From Actinoplanes xinjiangensis (GTDB lineage Bacteria > Actinomycetota > Actinomycetes > Mycobacteriales > Micromonosporaceae), in NCBI RefSeq assembly GCF_003148685.1, contig NZ_QGGR01000001.1, positions 124,001 to 188,000 of the forward strand: 64,000 nucleotides of DNA, in the 5' to 3' direction. The position numbers and the translations under genes were made by a program. Shown one piece after another: positions 26,933 to 35,652 of the stretch (positions are counted from its first letter, which is position 1; each line of letters begins with the position of its first letter). The notes beneath the pieces are model-generated. The model did no database searches, was not told where the DNA came from, and saw only the letters and a program-made list of their open reading frames with translations.

Positions 26933-27313
26933 GTGAAGTATCTGGAGCCGGGATCACCACTGATGGCGCTGAAGTGGATGACCGCGTTGGAGCAGTGTCT
27001 CGGATGGGTCCGGCGTGACGGACGGCTGCGGATCCGGTGGGTACGCGTCGATCCACGTCCCGAAGCGCTGACCGTCCCCGGCATCCTGGTGACCAGTCAC
27101 GAAGCCGATCTGGTCGGGGCTCCCCGGCTGCTCAGGCGTCTCGGCGCGACCGAGCTCGATCCCGATGCCGCCCTCCCGCCGGACTTCATCATCCCGGACG
27201 AATCCGAGGCTCTACTGACCGCCGAACGCGAGACCGGCGCCCGGCGGGACCGCTGGGTGAACGAGGCAGTCGAGGGCTGGGCCATCCTGCGCGAGTTACG
27301 CGGCCACCCCTGA
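26933..27313 (+). CDS. hypothetical protein, 126 residues
   Basis: A soluble protein with coding-type third-position bias, starting at GTG 26933; the ATG just upstream is out of frame and stops at once. It opens KYLEPGSPLMALKWMTALEQCLGW and ends NEAVEGWAILRELRGHP. No signal peptide or family is recognised. It converges with the MerR gene, 15 bases apart. Confidence 0.55.
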   Translation: MKYLEPGSPLMALKWMTALEQCLGWVRRDGRLRIRWVRVDPRPEALTVPGILVTSHEADLVGAPRLLRRLGATELDPDAALPPDFIIPDESEALLTAERETGARRDRWVNEAVEGWAILRELRGHP

Positions 27314-27328
27314 CCCGCTTCCGGGTGA

Positions 27329-28249
27329 TCACCGAGGGTCGGGCGATCCGGCGGCGATTCGTAGCGCGGTCGCCAGCCAGTGGAGGTCTTCGGTGGCGTC
27401 CGGTGCGCTGCGCTGGCCGCGTACCCGGGCGACGAGCAGGCGGTACCGTTCGGCACCCGCGTCGATGCCCGCCTCCAGGGACCGGAGAACGGCGGCCGGA
27501 TCAGCGTCGCCGAACATGCCGGCAACCAGATCGGCCGCCACGGGCCCGGTGGGATCGACTCCGTCCCGCCTGGCCTTCGCGACGGTCTCGACGATCTGCC
27601 TGGCCCACCAGATGCCCGCGCCGGGCGGCCGCGTCCGGCCCGGTACCGGGGTGTTCAGTTCCATGAAGGCGCGCATCCGGTCGCGGAAACCCGGATCCTG
27701 CACCAGCTCGGCCAGCTCGATCCAGGCGTCCACCTGCTCGGGGGCCGGATCGTCGGGAAGTTCGATCCGCAGGGCACGGATCTTGTCCCGCTGACCGGGA
27801 TCGATGTCGAGGCGGCCGAACACGTCCTCCTTGAAATCGTCGATGATCTGCATACGTTCGGCGGCGGAAAGCCGCGCCAATCGGTTCATCAGTGCCGTCT
27901 CCTCAGCGGTGGAACCACGTTTCGATACGGTGGACAACACGGCCCGGCTGACCTTGAGCGCCCGGATCTGCGTGTCGAGAGCGGCCACATGCGCCGCGGC
28001 GACCTCGGCCACCGTGGCCGATCCGTCGAGCACCCGGCACACGTCACCAAGCGCGAGACCCAGCTCCCGCAAGGTGCGGACCAGTTCGACCCGGGCCACG
28101 CCCGCGGCGTCGTAGAGCCGGTAGCCACCCGCCGAACGGCCCGCCGTCGGAACGGCGCCCTCGTCCGACCAGAAACGCAGGGTGCGCACGGGAAGCCCGG
28201 TGCGGCGCGCCAGCCGGCCGATGGTCAGCAGTTCGATCTCGTCGTCCAT
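27329..28249 (-). CDS. MerR-family transcriptional regulator
   Basis: A 306-residue regulator. The N-terminal winged helix (LTIGRLARRTGLPVRTLRFWSDEG, then GYRLYDAAGVARVELVRTLRELG) is followed by a dimerisation helix and a long C-terminal domain (~110-306). That domain is probably a small-molecule-binding region, as in multidrug-sensing members, and there is no metal-binding cysteine cluster. AGGA precedes the ATG by 7 bases. A near-perfect palindrome just upstream (28262-28284) lies where MerR proteins bind their own promoter. Confidence 0.9.
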   Translation of the reverse strand: MDDEIELLTIGRLARRTGLPVRTLRFWSDEGAVPTAGRSAGGYRLYDAAGVARVELVRTLRELGLALGDVCRVLDGSATVAEVAAAHVAALDTQIRALKVSRAVLSTVSKRGSTAEETALMNRLARLSAAERMQIIDDFKEDVFGRLDIDPGQRDKIRALRIELPDDPAPEQVDAWIELAELVQDPGFRDRMRAFMELNTPVPGRTRPPGAGIWWARQIVETVAKARRDGVDPTGPVAADLVAGMFGDADPAAVLRSLEAGIDAGAERYRLLVARVRGQRSAPDATEDLHWLATALRIAAGSPDPR

Positions 28250-28261
28250 GGGTGAATCCTC

Positions 28262-28284
28262 GACACTCCAGGCACTGGAGAGTC
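28262..28284. promoter_or_regulatory. near-perfect palindrome upstream of the MerR gene
   Basis: GACACTCCAG, a 3-base centre GCA, then CTGGAGAGTC, with one mismatch between the 10-base arms. Read on the gene's strand it begins directly at a TTGACT -35-like hexamer, the placement expected of a MerR operator between promoter elements. Confidence 0.65.
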
Positions 28285-28463
28285 AAGACCGAATCCACCG
28301 TTCATGTTGATCTTCCCCACCGGCGGGACAAGCAGTGATCCCGCACTGGCGGGACAAGCATTGGTCTTCCGCCGGTGACTGGGAGGAGCACAGCACGGTC
28401 GGCCGGACGGGATTCGGTGACCGAGTCACGTGCCTAGCGCTGAACGCTCTGGCGATCGGAACC

Positions 28464-28615
28464 GGCGGCGATGGGAGCACACAATCAGCGATCGTGTGCT
28501 CCCATCGCCGCCCACACCATGGTGAGCGCGCACGATCGGCCTTGGGTGAGCGCCCACCATCGTCATAACGACGGCAGAGGCACACGATCGGACGTTGTGT
28601 GCTTCCATCGCCGCC
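28464..28615 (+). repeat. dispersed palindromic intergenic repeat, copy A
   Basis: It begins with a perfect 19-base stem, GGCGGCGATGGGAGCACAC (28464-28482) pairing with 28494-28512 across an 11-base loop. It continues with CGCACGATCGGCCTTGGGTG and a CACACGATCGGACGTTGTGT segment. The same order of blocks recurs in inverted orientation at 40772-40914. It is non-coding and its function is unknown. Confidence 0.8.
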
Positions 28616-28653
28616 GTCGCCCGGGCCGGCGCCCCGCAACTTGTCGCCGTGGC

Positions 28654-28869
28654 CACTGGCCCGTGCCCCCGTGACCCGTGACTGCTGGCCCGTGGCTGGT
28701 GCCCCCTGCCCGCTGGCCCGTGGCGCGTGGCAAGCCACTGGCGCGTGGCCGGCCGCTGGCCCGTGGCGCGTGGCCGGCCGCTGGCCGATAACCCGGTCGC
28801 CCGTAACCGCTGGCCCGTCGCCGATGACCCGTCGCCCGTGGTCCGTGGTCCGTGGTCCGTGGCCGGTGA
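28654..28869. repeat. degenerate GTGGC/CCGTGGC low-complexity tract
   Basis: Many imperfect copies of CCGTGGC and CGCTGGC are present. An exact 25-base-period repeat has its units starting at 28741 and 28766, and GTCCGTG occurs three times near 28843-28861. It ends about 40 bases before the NmrA stop codon. It looks like replication-slippage DNA. Confidence 0.7.
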
Positions 28870-28906
28870 GGTCCTGGATTTGAGGTGGGGTCGGGTGGGG
28901 TGCCGG

Positions 28907-29752
28907 TTAGAACGTCTGGGTTGCCGCCCAGGCGGCGGCGGTGGTCTCGCCAAGGGCCACGACCGCGGGGTCCGGGGCCGGGGCCGGGCCGGCGTAGGCG
29001 GAGGCGATGCCCATGGCGGTCGCCTCGCCGAGGTGTGGGGCCAGCATGCGGGCGTACTCGCCGGGTTCGATGGAGAGCCACCGGACCGGGCGGCCGACGG
29101 CCGCCGTAACGGCGGCGGCGAGTTCGGGGCCGGCGAGCAGGGCCGGCCCGGCGACGAGACGCGCGGACGCCGGGATGGCGGCGGCGAGGAGGTCGGCGAT
29201 CACGGTGGCCAGGTCGGCGGCGGCGGACCACGGGACCGGGGTTTCGGCCGGGATCGGGTAGCGCAGTTCGCCCCGGTCGCGGATCAGCGGGCCGGACCAG
29301 GGCGCGACGAGGTTCTCCAGGTAGGGGCCGGCCGGACCGACGACCGAGGCGTGCTCGACGACGCCGGGCAGGGCGGCGGCGAGACGGGCGCGGGCGTCGA
29401 CGAACGGGACACCGATCGGCTCCGCCGGGGGCAGGCCGCCGGCGGTGTTGAAGACGGCCCGCGGTACGCCGGCCTTGGCGAGGGCGGTCAGGACCGTTTC
29501 GGCCTGGCGTACGGCGTCGTCGTCGAAGTTGATCGGCAGTTGGACGACGACGGCGGCGGCACCGGAGTAGGCGGCGGTGAGTGCGTCGACGTCGAGCAGG
29601 TCGGCGGCGACGGGCTGTACGGCCGGGTCGGTGACGGGCTGCGGGCGGCGGGCGACGGCGCGGACGTGGTGGCCGGCGGTGAGCAGGCCGCGGAGGATGG
29701 CACGGCCCTGGGTTCCGGTGGCGCCGTGCAGGACGACGGTGGTCTCGGTCAT
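28907..29752 (-). CDS. NmrA-like NAD(P)-binding protein
   Basis: A 281-residue atypical short-chain reductase. The N-terminal dinucleotide motif VVLHGATGTQGRAILRGLL and the NADP-type RPQPV turn after strand 2 are clear; the catalytic Tyr-x-x-x-Lys is not obvious. Members of this NmrA/QOR2-like family act as redox sensors or reductases. The ATG is 58 bases from the divergent HxlR-type regulator at 29810, the usual partner of such genes. The C-terminal third (YARMLAPHLGEATAMGIASA) is a helical cap. Confidence 0.87.
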   Translation of the reverse strand: MTETTVVLHGATGTQGRAILRGLLTAGHHVRAVARRPQPVTDPAVQPVAADLLDVDALTAAYSGAAAVVVQLPINFDDDAVRQAETVLTALAKAGVPRAVFNTAGGLPPAEPIGVPFVDARARLAAALPGVVEHASVVGPAGPYLENLVAPWSGPLIRDRGELRYPIPAETPVPWSAAADLATVIADLLAAAIPASARLVAGPALLAGPELAAAVTAAVGRPVRWLSIEPGEYARMLAPHLGEATAMGIASAYAGPAPAPDPAVVALGETTAAAWAATQTF

Positions 29753-29766
29753 GGTGGCGACCGTAG

Positions 29767-29813
29767 TTCCCGATGGATAGCAGTACCCAGAAAGTTATAT
29801 TGTTTCCCGATGG
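29767..29813. promoter_or_regulatory. two direct copies of TTCCCGATGG in the NmrA-HxlR promoter region
   Basis: TTCCCGATGG occurs at 29767-29776 and 29804-29813, 37 bases apart. The second covers the HxlR start codon and the first lies beside the NmrA start. Between them is an AT-rich stretch (GTTATATTG). They are candidate binding sites for the HxlR protein. Confidence 0.5.
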
Positions 29814-30151
29814 GAACCATTGGCTCTGAGCAGTGCAAATCCGGTTGCGGTGTGGAGCGCACCCTCCAGGTTCTCGACGGCAAGTGGGCGACGCTAGTGG
29901 TGCGGGAGCTGATGCCCGGCCCGAAGCGGTTCACCGAGTTGCGCAGCGTCCTGGGCATGCCGAGCGCGAAGACGCTGACCGACCGGCTGCGGGCGCTGGA
30001 GCATCAGGGCATCCTGACCCGCACCGTGCACGCCGAGGTTCCGCCGCGGGTCGTCTACGAGCTGACCGGGCAGGGTCGCAGCCTCAACAGTGTGCTCATG
30101 GCGATGCTGGCCTGGGGTGAGGAGAATCCGGCGCCGGTAGCCGTACGGTGA
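29810..30151 (+). CDS. HxlR-family transcriptional regulator
   Basis: A 113-residue winged-helix protein. It has EQCKSGCGVERTLQVLDGKW at the N-terminus (cysteines typical of redox-responsive members), MPGPKRFTELRSVLGMPSAK (recognition region) and DRLRALEHQGILTRTV. ATG 29810 is chosen at the start of the family's alignment; a longer frame upstream is repeat DNA. It is divergent from the NmrA-like reductase and likely controls it. The last 56 bases overlap the end of the histidine-kinase gene on the other strand. Confidence 0.88.
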   Translation: MGTIGSEQCKSGCGVERTLQVLDGKWATLVVRELMPGPKRFTELRSVLGMPSAKTLTDRLRALEHQGILTRTVHAEVPPRVVYELTGQGRSLNSVLMAMLAWGEENPAPVAVR

Positions 30152-31814
30152 AGGTGCTTCCCCTGCCGTGCGTGCTGATCACCGTGATGTCGCCGCCATG
30201 GGCCTGGGCCAGTTTCCGGGCGATCGACAGGCCGAGGCCGCTGCCGCCGGTGGCCCGCGCGCGGGCCCGGTCGGCCCGCCAGAATCGGTCGAAGACGTGC
30301 GGCAGGTCGTCCGCCGCGATGCCCTCGCCGGTGTCGGCGACGTCGATCACCAGGTCGTCGCCCTCGACGGCGGCGCGGACCTCGACGCGGCCGTCGGCGG
30401 GGGTGTGCCGCCAGGCGTTGGTCAGCAGATTACCGACGATCTGCCGGAACCGGATCGGGTCGACGACCGCCCACAGGTCACCGCCGACGGTCAGCCCGGT
30501 GCCCCGGTGCGCCTCACACACCTGCGCCAGCAGGTCGCCCACCGCATGCTCACCCAGGTTGAGGGCCAGCGTGCCGGCGTCGGCCTCGGCGAGGTCGGCC
30601 AGATCGTCGACGATGTGCTGGAGCAGTCCGGCCTCCTCCAGCAGCAGCCGGATCAGGTCCTGGTCCAGGTCGGCGAGGCCGTCCTGCCCGGCGGTGAGCC
30701 AGTTGCGGATGTTGGTGAGCGGGCTGCGCAGTTCGTGGGCGATGTCGTCGACCATCGTGCGGCGCTGGCGCTCACTGTGTTCGCTGCGGTCGGCCAGCGC
30801 GTTGAAGGCGGCCGCGAGCCGGCCGATCTCGTCGTTGCGGGCGATCCGGACCGGCGCCGGACGGCTGGCCGCACCGTCGACGGCGGCGGTCAGCGCCCGT
30901 AACGGCCGGACCAGCCACATCCCCACCACGAGGGTCACGGTGATCGCCGCGACCAGGACGGACGCGGTGACGACGGCGATCCGCCCGGTGCTTTCCGGCG
31001 ACAGGTCGAACACCGGCACCGGCGGCCGGGCGGGACTGGTCAGATACAGGCGGGCCGGTTCGGCGACGTACCGTCGTAGTTGCTCGCGGCGCCCCCGGTC
31101 CACGCAGTCCTGGATGGCCTGGCTGTTGCCGACGTTCGTCGGATCGCGGTGGATCGGCGTGAAATCGGTGGTGTAGAAGGAGACCTCGGTCAGCAGGTGG
31201 CCCTTCAGGCAGCCGGTGACCCGCGTCTGCAAGTGGTCCAGTGCGGCCCGCTCGCCGGCGCTCGGCTCGTCCTCCCGGAAATTGCAGTCCGCGCGTTGAC
31301 GGGGACTGCCGGCGGCCAGTCGCACCACCAGCCGGCCGGCCGGCGTCTCCTCGATCGTCGCGGCGACACCCTGGTCCCGCAGGCACCGCAGCCGCTTACC
31401 GGCACGGGCGTGCTGCCGGGCCTGGTCACGCCCGCTGATCCGGTACGGTCCGACGGCCCGCGGATCGATCGCCGCGCCGAGCGGGTCCAGTACCGCGTCG
31501 GCCCGCGCCGACACCGGCACCCCCGGATCGCTGGCCGCGATCACCGTGCCCCCCACGGTGGTGAGGGTGATCTGCCGCCCGCTCTCCGCGGCCAGCCGGC
31601 GCACCAGCGGCTCCACCCCGGTCCAGCGGGGATGCTCGGCGGCGTAGCCGAGCAGCGCGTCGTGGATCAGCGAGTCGCCGGCCAGCGAATGGCTCTGCTC
31701 CTGCTGCACGGCGCGGGTCGCGGTCTTCGCGGCCAGCCAGGCGGCCGCGCCGACGGACAACACCACGATCAACACCGAGGTGCCGAGCAGTCGTACGACC
31801 AGACTGCGGCTCAT
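30096..31814 (-). CDS. sensor histidine kinase of a MacAB-linked two-component system
   Basis: A 572-residue kinase. A first membrane helix (~8-30), an extracellular sensor of ~240 residues and a second helix (~275-297) lead to HAMP (ARNDEIGRLAAAFNALADR). The phospho-acceptor helix is VDDIAHELRSPLTNI. The HATPase shows FRQIVGNLLTNAWRH, DTGEGIAADDLPHVFDRFWR and GGSGLGLSIARKLAQAHGG. It overlaps the response regulator by four bases (ATGA), so the two are co-translated. The divergent adaptor-ATPase-permease cassette at 32635 is the probable target, suggesting a sensor of envelope or peptide stress. Confidence 0.92.
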   Translation of the reverse strand: MSRSLVVRLLGTSVLIVVLSVGAAAWLAAKTATRAVQQEQSHSLAGDSLIHDALLGYAAEHPRWTGVEPLVRRLAAESGRQITLTTVGGTVIAASDPGVPVSARADAVLDPLGAAIDPRAVGPYRISGRDQARQHARAGKRLRCLRDQGVAATIEETPAGRLVVRLAAGSPRQRADCNFREDEPSAGERAALDHLQTRVTGCLKGHLLTEVSFYTTDFTPIHRDPTNVGNSQAIQDCVDRGRREQLRRYVAEPARLYLTSPARPPVPVFDLSPESTGRIAVVTASVLVAAITVTLVVGMWLVRPLRALTAAVDGAASRPAPVRIARNDEIGRLAAAFNALADRSEHSERQRRTMVDDIAHELRSPLTNIRNWLTAGQDGLADLDQDLIRLLLEEAGLLQHIVDDLADLAEADAGTLALNLGEHAVGDLLAQVCEAHRGTGLTVGGDLWAVVDPIRFRQIVGNLLTNAWRHTPADGRVEVRAAVEGDDLVIDVADTGEGIAADDLPHVFDRFWRADRARARATGGSGLGLSIARKLAQAHGGDITVISTHGRGSTFTVRLPAPDSPHPRPASP

Positions 31815-32503
31815 CCGCCCGCACCGCCGATCAGTTTGTAGCCCACCCCGTGGACGGTGAGCAGGTGTTCCGGGCGGCGCGGGTCACGTTCCAGCTTGCG
31901 GCGCAGGTTCACCACGTGCATGTCGATGCCCCGGTCGGTGGCGTTACGGTCCTGGCCACTGATCCGCTCGACCAGCTGGCGGCGGCTGAACACCCGGCCG
32001 GGCTCGGCGGCCAGCACCGCGAGGACCGCGAACTCGCCGCGGGTGCACGGGATCTCGGTGCCGTCGAGCCGTACCGTATGGCCTGCCGGGTCCACGACGA
32101 TCCCGCCGACGGTGAGCCCCGTCTCCACCGGCGGCCGGGCCGCCGCGCGGCGCAGCAGCGACCGCACCCGGGCGACCAGCTCGCGGGGGTCGTAGGGCTT
32201 GGTCAGGTAGTCGTCGGCGCCGATCTCCAGGCCCAGCACCCGGTCGTCGGCGCTGGACCGGGCGGTCAGCATCAGGATCGGCAGGTCGTGGTCGACCCGC
32301 AGCACGCGGCACACGTCCCGGCCGTCGATCTCCGGCATCAGGACGTCCAGCACGAGCAGGTCGGGGACCCGCTGCCGGATCGCGGCGATCGCGGCGCGGC
32401 CGTCCCCGACCACCACCGGATCCCAGCCGGCCGCCTGGAGGTAGCGGCGGACGATCTCGGCCTGCCGAGGGTCGTCCTCGGCGATCAGGATTCGCTCGGG
32501 CAC
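31811..32503 (-). CDS. OmpR/PhoB-type response regulator
   Basis: A 230-residue regulator. The receiver domain has an acidic pocket IAEDDPRQAE, phospho-acceptor aspartate in LLVLDVLMPEIDG, threonine in MLTARSS and lysine in LTKPYDP. A C-terminal winged helix (~130-228) ends HVVNLRRKLE and TVHGVGYKLIG. GTG 32503 is chosen as the codon just before the first receiver strand. It pairs with the overlapping kinase gene and is divergent from the MacA-like operon. Confidence 0.92.
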   Translation of the reverse strand: MPERILIAEDDPRQAEIVRRYLQAAGWDPVVVGDGRAAIAAIRQRVPDLLVLDVLMPEIDGRDVCRVLRVDHDLPILMLTARSSADDRVLGLEIGADDYLTKPYDPRELVARVRSLLRRAAARPPVETGLTVGGIVVDPAGHTVRLDGTEIPCTRGEFAVLAVLAAEPGRVFSRRQLVERISGQDRNATDRGIDMHVVNLRRKLERDPRRPEHLLTVHGVGYKLIGGAGG

Positions 32504-32545
32504 CGCACGACTGTAGGCCGCCGGTGACAGGCGCCCGGAGAATCT

Positions 32546-32567
32546 GACAATCCCTCGACAAGTCCCT
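32546..32567. promoter_or_regulatory. direct repeats, candidate response-regulator site
   Basis: GACAATCCCT (32546-32555) and GACAAGTCCCT (32557-32567) are head-to-tail with an 11-base period between the divergent two-component and efflux operons. One helical turn between direct repeats is typical of OmpR/PhoB-class sites. Confidence 0.5.
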
Positions 32568-32634
32568 GACGTCACGGCGACGAGTCCCCGGCACGGTGGG
32601 TCGACATGTGGCAAGTGAAACGACGGGACATCCG

Positions 32635-33702
32635 ATGAGGCGGCGCGGCGTGCTGACGCTGCTGGCCGCGATGGCGGCGGCCGGCGCCGGGGGTGGAATC
32701 GCGGCGACCCGGTGGGCGGCCGGCGGCGGCACCCCCGAGCCGGCCCGCGCGACGGGCGGGGCGGTGGCGACGGTGGCCGTCGAACGCACCGACCTGTCCA
32801 CCGCCCGGACCATGCCCGGCACCCTCGGCTACGGCACACCGCGCACGGTCCGGGGCGCCGGTGGCACCGTGACCTGGCTGCCGTCGGCCGGTACGACGGT
32901 GACCCGCGGGCAGCCGCTCTACCGCAACGACGACCAGCCGGTCCTGCTGCTGTACGGGACGACGCCGATGTTCCGGCCGATCGACGGCGCCGGGCTGACC
33001 GGCCGGGACGTCCGCGTGATCGTGGACAACCTGCGGGCGCTCGGCTACCCGGTCGGCGACCAGCCGCGCGGCATCCGCCCCGGCGACGGGGTGGTGACCA
33101 CCGGTGTCGTCGCGGCCGTCAAGAAGTGGCAGCAGGACACCGGTGTCCCGGTGACCGGCACGATCACCCCGGTTCAGGTGGTGGTGCTGCCCGGTCCGGT
33201 CCGGATCGCCGAGATCACCACCGACCTCGGCGCGCCGGCCGGCGACGGTGTCGTGACCGTCACCGGCCGGCGCAAGGCGATCACCGTGCCGGTCCGCGCC
33301 GTCGAACTCGGCACCGTCAGGAAGGGCGACGCCGTCCAGGTCGAACTTCCCGGCGGCGCCACCACCACCGGCACCGTCGCCGCCGTCGACCGCGACGCGC
33401 GGCCCGCCGACGACTCCGAGGGCGGGGAGGCACTGGTCGACGTCACCGTCACGGTCAAGAACACCGCCGCGGTCAAGAAGCTGGACTCCGCCCCGGTGCA
33501 GGTGTCATTCACCGGCGAGACCCGTGCGAACGTCCTCGCGGTGCCGGTCGCGGCGCTGCTCGCCCTTCGCGAGGGCGGCCACGCCGTCCAGATCGCGGGC
33601 GGGCCACTGGTCGCCGTCGAGACCGGCATGTTCGCCATGGGCATGGTCGAGATCAGCGGCGACGGCCTCACCGAGGGCGTCCGGGTGGTGACCGTCTCGT
33701 GA
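32635..33702 (+). CDS. MacA-like adaptor with peptidoglycan-binding-type insert
   Basis: A 355-residue exported protein with an N-terminal membrane anchor ([21 protein letters not shown]). A barrel-sandwich half is split by a peptidoglycan-binding-like helical insert ([38 protein letters not shown]), followed by beta-barrel strands ([20 protein letters not shown]). ATG 32635 starts the basic N-region. It is the first gene of a cassette with the ATPase (GTGA overlap) and permease (ATGA overlap). It probably couples the ABC transporter to the wall or outer layer for export of a peptide or antibiotic. Confidence 0.85.
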   Translation: MRRRGVLTLLAAMAAAGAGGGIAATRWAAGGGTPEPARATGGAVATVAVERTDLSTARTMPGTLGYGTPRTVRGAGGTVTWLPSAGTTVTRGQPLYRNDDQPVLLLYGTTPMFRPIDGAGLTGRDVRVIVDNLRALGYPVGDQPRGIRPGDGVVTTGVVAAVKKWQQDTGVPVTGTITPVQVVVLPGPVRIAEITTDLGAPAGDGVVTVTGRRKAITVPVRAVELGTVRKGDAVQVELPGGATTTGTVAAVDRDARPADDSEGGEALVDVTVTVKNTAAVKKLDSAPVQVSFTGETRANVLAVPVAALLALREGGHAVQIAGGPLVAVETGMFAMGMVEISGDGLTEGVRVVTVS

Positions 33703-34448
33703 CCACGCCCGTTCTGGCCGTGCACGAGGCCGGCATGGTCTACGGCACGGTGACCGCCCTGGACCGGGTCTCGCTGACCGTGGCTCCCGGGGAACTGCTC
33801 GCCATCGTCGGCGCTTCCGGGTCCGGCAAGTCCACCCTGCTCAACATCATGGGCACCCTGGACCGGCCGACCAGCGGCACCGTCACCGTCCGCGGCCACG
33901 ACGTGCGCCGGCTGTCCGACCGGCGGCTGTCCGCACTGCGGGCCCGGCACCTGGGGTTCGTCTTCCAGCAGTTCCACCTCCCCGACGGCGTCACCGCCAC
34001 CGACAACGTCGCCACCGGGCTGCTCTACGCGGGTGTGCCCCGCCGCCGGCGCCGTGCCGTGGCCCGGGAGGCGCTCGACCGCGTCGGCCTCGCCCATCGT
34101 CTCGACCACCGGCCGCATCAGCTCTCCGGCGGCGAACGACAGCGCGTCGCCATCGCCCGCGCGCTGGCCACCGGCCCCGACCTGCTGCTGGCCGACGAAC
34201 CCACCGGCGCGCTCGACACCGCCACCGGCCGGGCCGTGCTCGACCTGCTCGTCCGGCTCAACACCGACGGCACCACGATCGCCGTGATCACCCACGACCG
34301 GGACATCGCGGCCGCCCTGCCCCGCCGCGTCGAACTCCGCGACGGCCGGATCGTGGCCGACACCAGGCACACGACCGTCACCGCCACCGGGCGGGCGATC
34401 GTCGCCGGAACATCGCGCGCCGTCGCCCCCGACACGAGCCGCTCATGA
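33699..34448 (+). CDS. MacB-type ABC transporter ATP-binding protein
   Basis: A 249-residue ATPase of the LolD/MacB class. Walker A is GASGSGKST (~37-45), the Q-loop is in [12 protein letters not shown], the signature is [15 protein letters not shown], Walker B is [12 protein letters not shown] and the H-loop is ITHD. About 25 extra residues follow the H-loop, rich in threonine and alanine. GTG overlaps the adaptor's stop and the permease ATG overlaps this stop. It powers export with the 34445-35623 permease. Confidence 0.94.
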   Translation: MTTPVLAVHEAGMVYGTVTALDRVSLTVAPGELLAIVGASGSGKSTLLNIMGTLDRPTSGTVTVRGHDVRRLSDRRLSALRARHLGFVFQQFHLPDGVTATDNVATGLLYAGVPRRRRRAVAREALDRVGLAHRLDHRPHQLSGGERQRVAIARALATGPDLLLADEPTGALDTATGRAVLDLLVRLNTDGTTIAVITHDRDIAAALPRRVELRDGRIVADTRHTTVTATGRAIVAGTSRAVAPDTSRS

Positions 34449-35623
34449 GAGGCACACGCCTGTCCCCCGCCGACATCGTTGCCCTCGGTCTGGTCGGTCT
34501 CCGGGTCCGCCGGGCCCGCGCGGTCCTGTCCGCGCTCGGCATCGCCATCGGCATCGCCACCATGGTCGTGGTCATGGGCATCCCGGCCGCCAGCGAGCAG
34601 GCCCTGATGCGCGACCTGCAACGGCTCGGCACCGACCTGCTCCAGGCCAGCGCCCTGCCCGACCAGCAGCCACCGGTCGCGTTCGACGAACACGCCACCG
34701 GCATGACCCGGCGGATCGGCCCGGTGACCGGCGCCTCCGCCATGGCCAACACGCACGCCACGATCGCCCGCAACGAACGCGCCGACAACGCCGCCGCGAC
34801 CACTGTCCTGGCCACCGAACCCGGCATCCTCGACCTGCTCGACGGCACGGTCCGCAGCGGCCGCTGGTTCGACGCCACCACCGAACGGTTCCCGGCGGTC
34901 GTCCTCGGCGCCGAAGCCGCCGGCCGCCTCGGTATCGAGGACCCGGCCGGTGGCCCCCAGCTCTACATCGGCCGACGCTGGTTCACCGTCACCGGGATCC
35001 TCGACCCGGTCCCGCTAGCGCCCGAGATCGACCGGGCGGCCCTGATCGGCTGGCCGGCGGCGAAACAGCAGCTCGGCTTCGACGGCCGGCCGACCGTCAT
35101 GTACGTCCGCAGCCACGACACCGCCGTCGAGACCGTCCGCGAGGTGCTGCCCGCCACCGTGCTCCCGCAGGCGCCCGGCATGGTCCGGGTCACCCGCCCC
35201 TCCGACGCGCTCGCCGCGAAACGGGCCTCCGAGACCACGTTCAGCGCCCTCTTCCTCGGCATGGCCGGGGTCGCCCTGCTCGTCGGCGGTATCGGCGTGG
35301 CCAACACCATGGTCATCTCGGTGCTGGAACGCCGGCGCGAGATCGGCCTGCGCCGTGCCCTCGGGGCGCACCGCGGTCAGATCCGCGCCCAGTTCCTCGC
35401 CGAATCGGTGGCGCTGTCGCTGCTGGGCGGCCTCACCGGCACCCTGCTCGGCGTCGCCGCCACCATCGCCTACGCGCTGCACCAGCAGTGGCCGCCGACC
35501 GTACCGGCCGCGGCCCTCGGCGCTGGCACCGGCGGTGCGCTGATCGTCGGTGTGCTCGCGGGCGTCTACCCCGCCATGCGGGCCGCACGCCTCACCCCCA
35601 CCGAAGCACTGGCCTCCACCTGA
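34445..35623 (+). CDS. MacB-type ABC transporter permease
   Basis: A 392-residue FtsX/MacB permease. A first helix ([21 protein letters not shown]) is followed by a large extracellular MacB core (~60-270) and three C-terminal helices. These include [29 protein letters not shown], in which the cytoplasmic coupling helix motif [14 protein letters not shown] contacts the ATPase. The protein ends in the usual [12 protein letters not shown]. It forms a homodimer with the upstream ATPase in known systems. Confidence 0.93.
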   Translation: MRGTRLSPADIVALGLVGLRVRRARAVLSALGIAIGIATMVVVMGIPAASEQALMRDLQRLGTDLLQASALPDQQPPVAFDEHATGMTRRIGPVTGASAMANTHATIARNERADNAAATTVLATEPGILDLLDGTVRSGRWFDATTERFPAVVLGAEAAGRLGIEDPAGGPQLYIGRRWFTVTGILDPVPLAPEIDRAALIGWPAAKQQLGFDGRPTVMYVRSHDTAVETVREVLPATVLPQAPGMVRVTRPSDALAAKRASETTFSALFLGMAGVALLVGGIGVANTMVISVLERRREIGLRRALGAHRGQIRAQFLAESVALSLLGGLTGTLLGVAATIAYALHQQWPPTVPAAALGAGTGGALIVGVLAGVYPAMRAARLTPTEALAST

Positions 35624-35652
35624 GTTCCCTCTGACGAAAGGCAAATCCCCTC

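Larger units (their letters stand above)
28250..28906. other. 657-base non-coding, repeat-rich gap
   Basis: This gap between the MerR and NmrA genes holds, in order: the MerR operator, two direct copies of GGCGGGACAAGCA (near 28322 and 28352), a 152-base palindromic repeat element (28464-28615) and a degenerate CCGTGGC-type low-complexity tract (28654-28869). Long open frames across it have repetitive, non-protein-like translations. Confidence 0.7.

Noticed and set aside
28426..28953. Long open frame over the palindromic repeat
   Set aside because: Its translation is repetitive (ATG-H-R-P-like) and shadows non-coding repeats.
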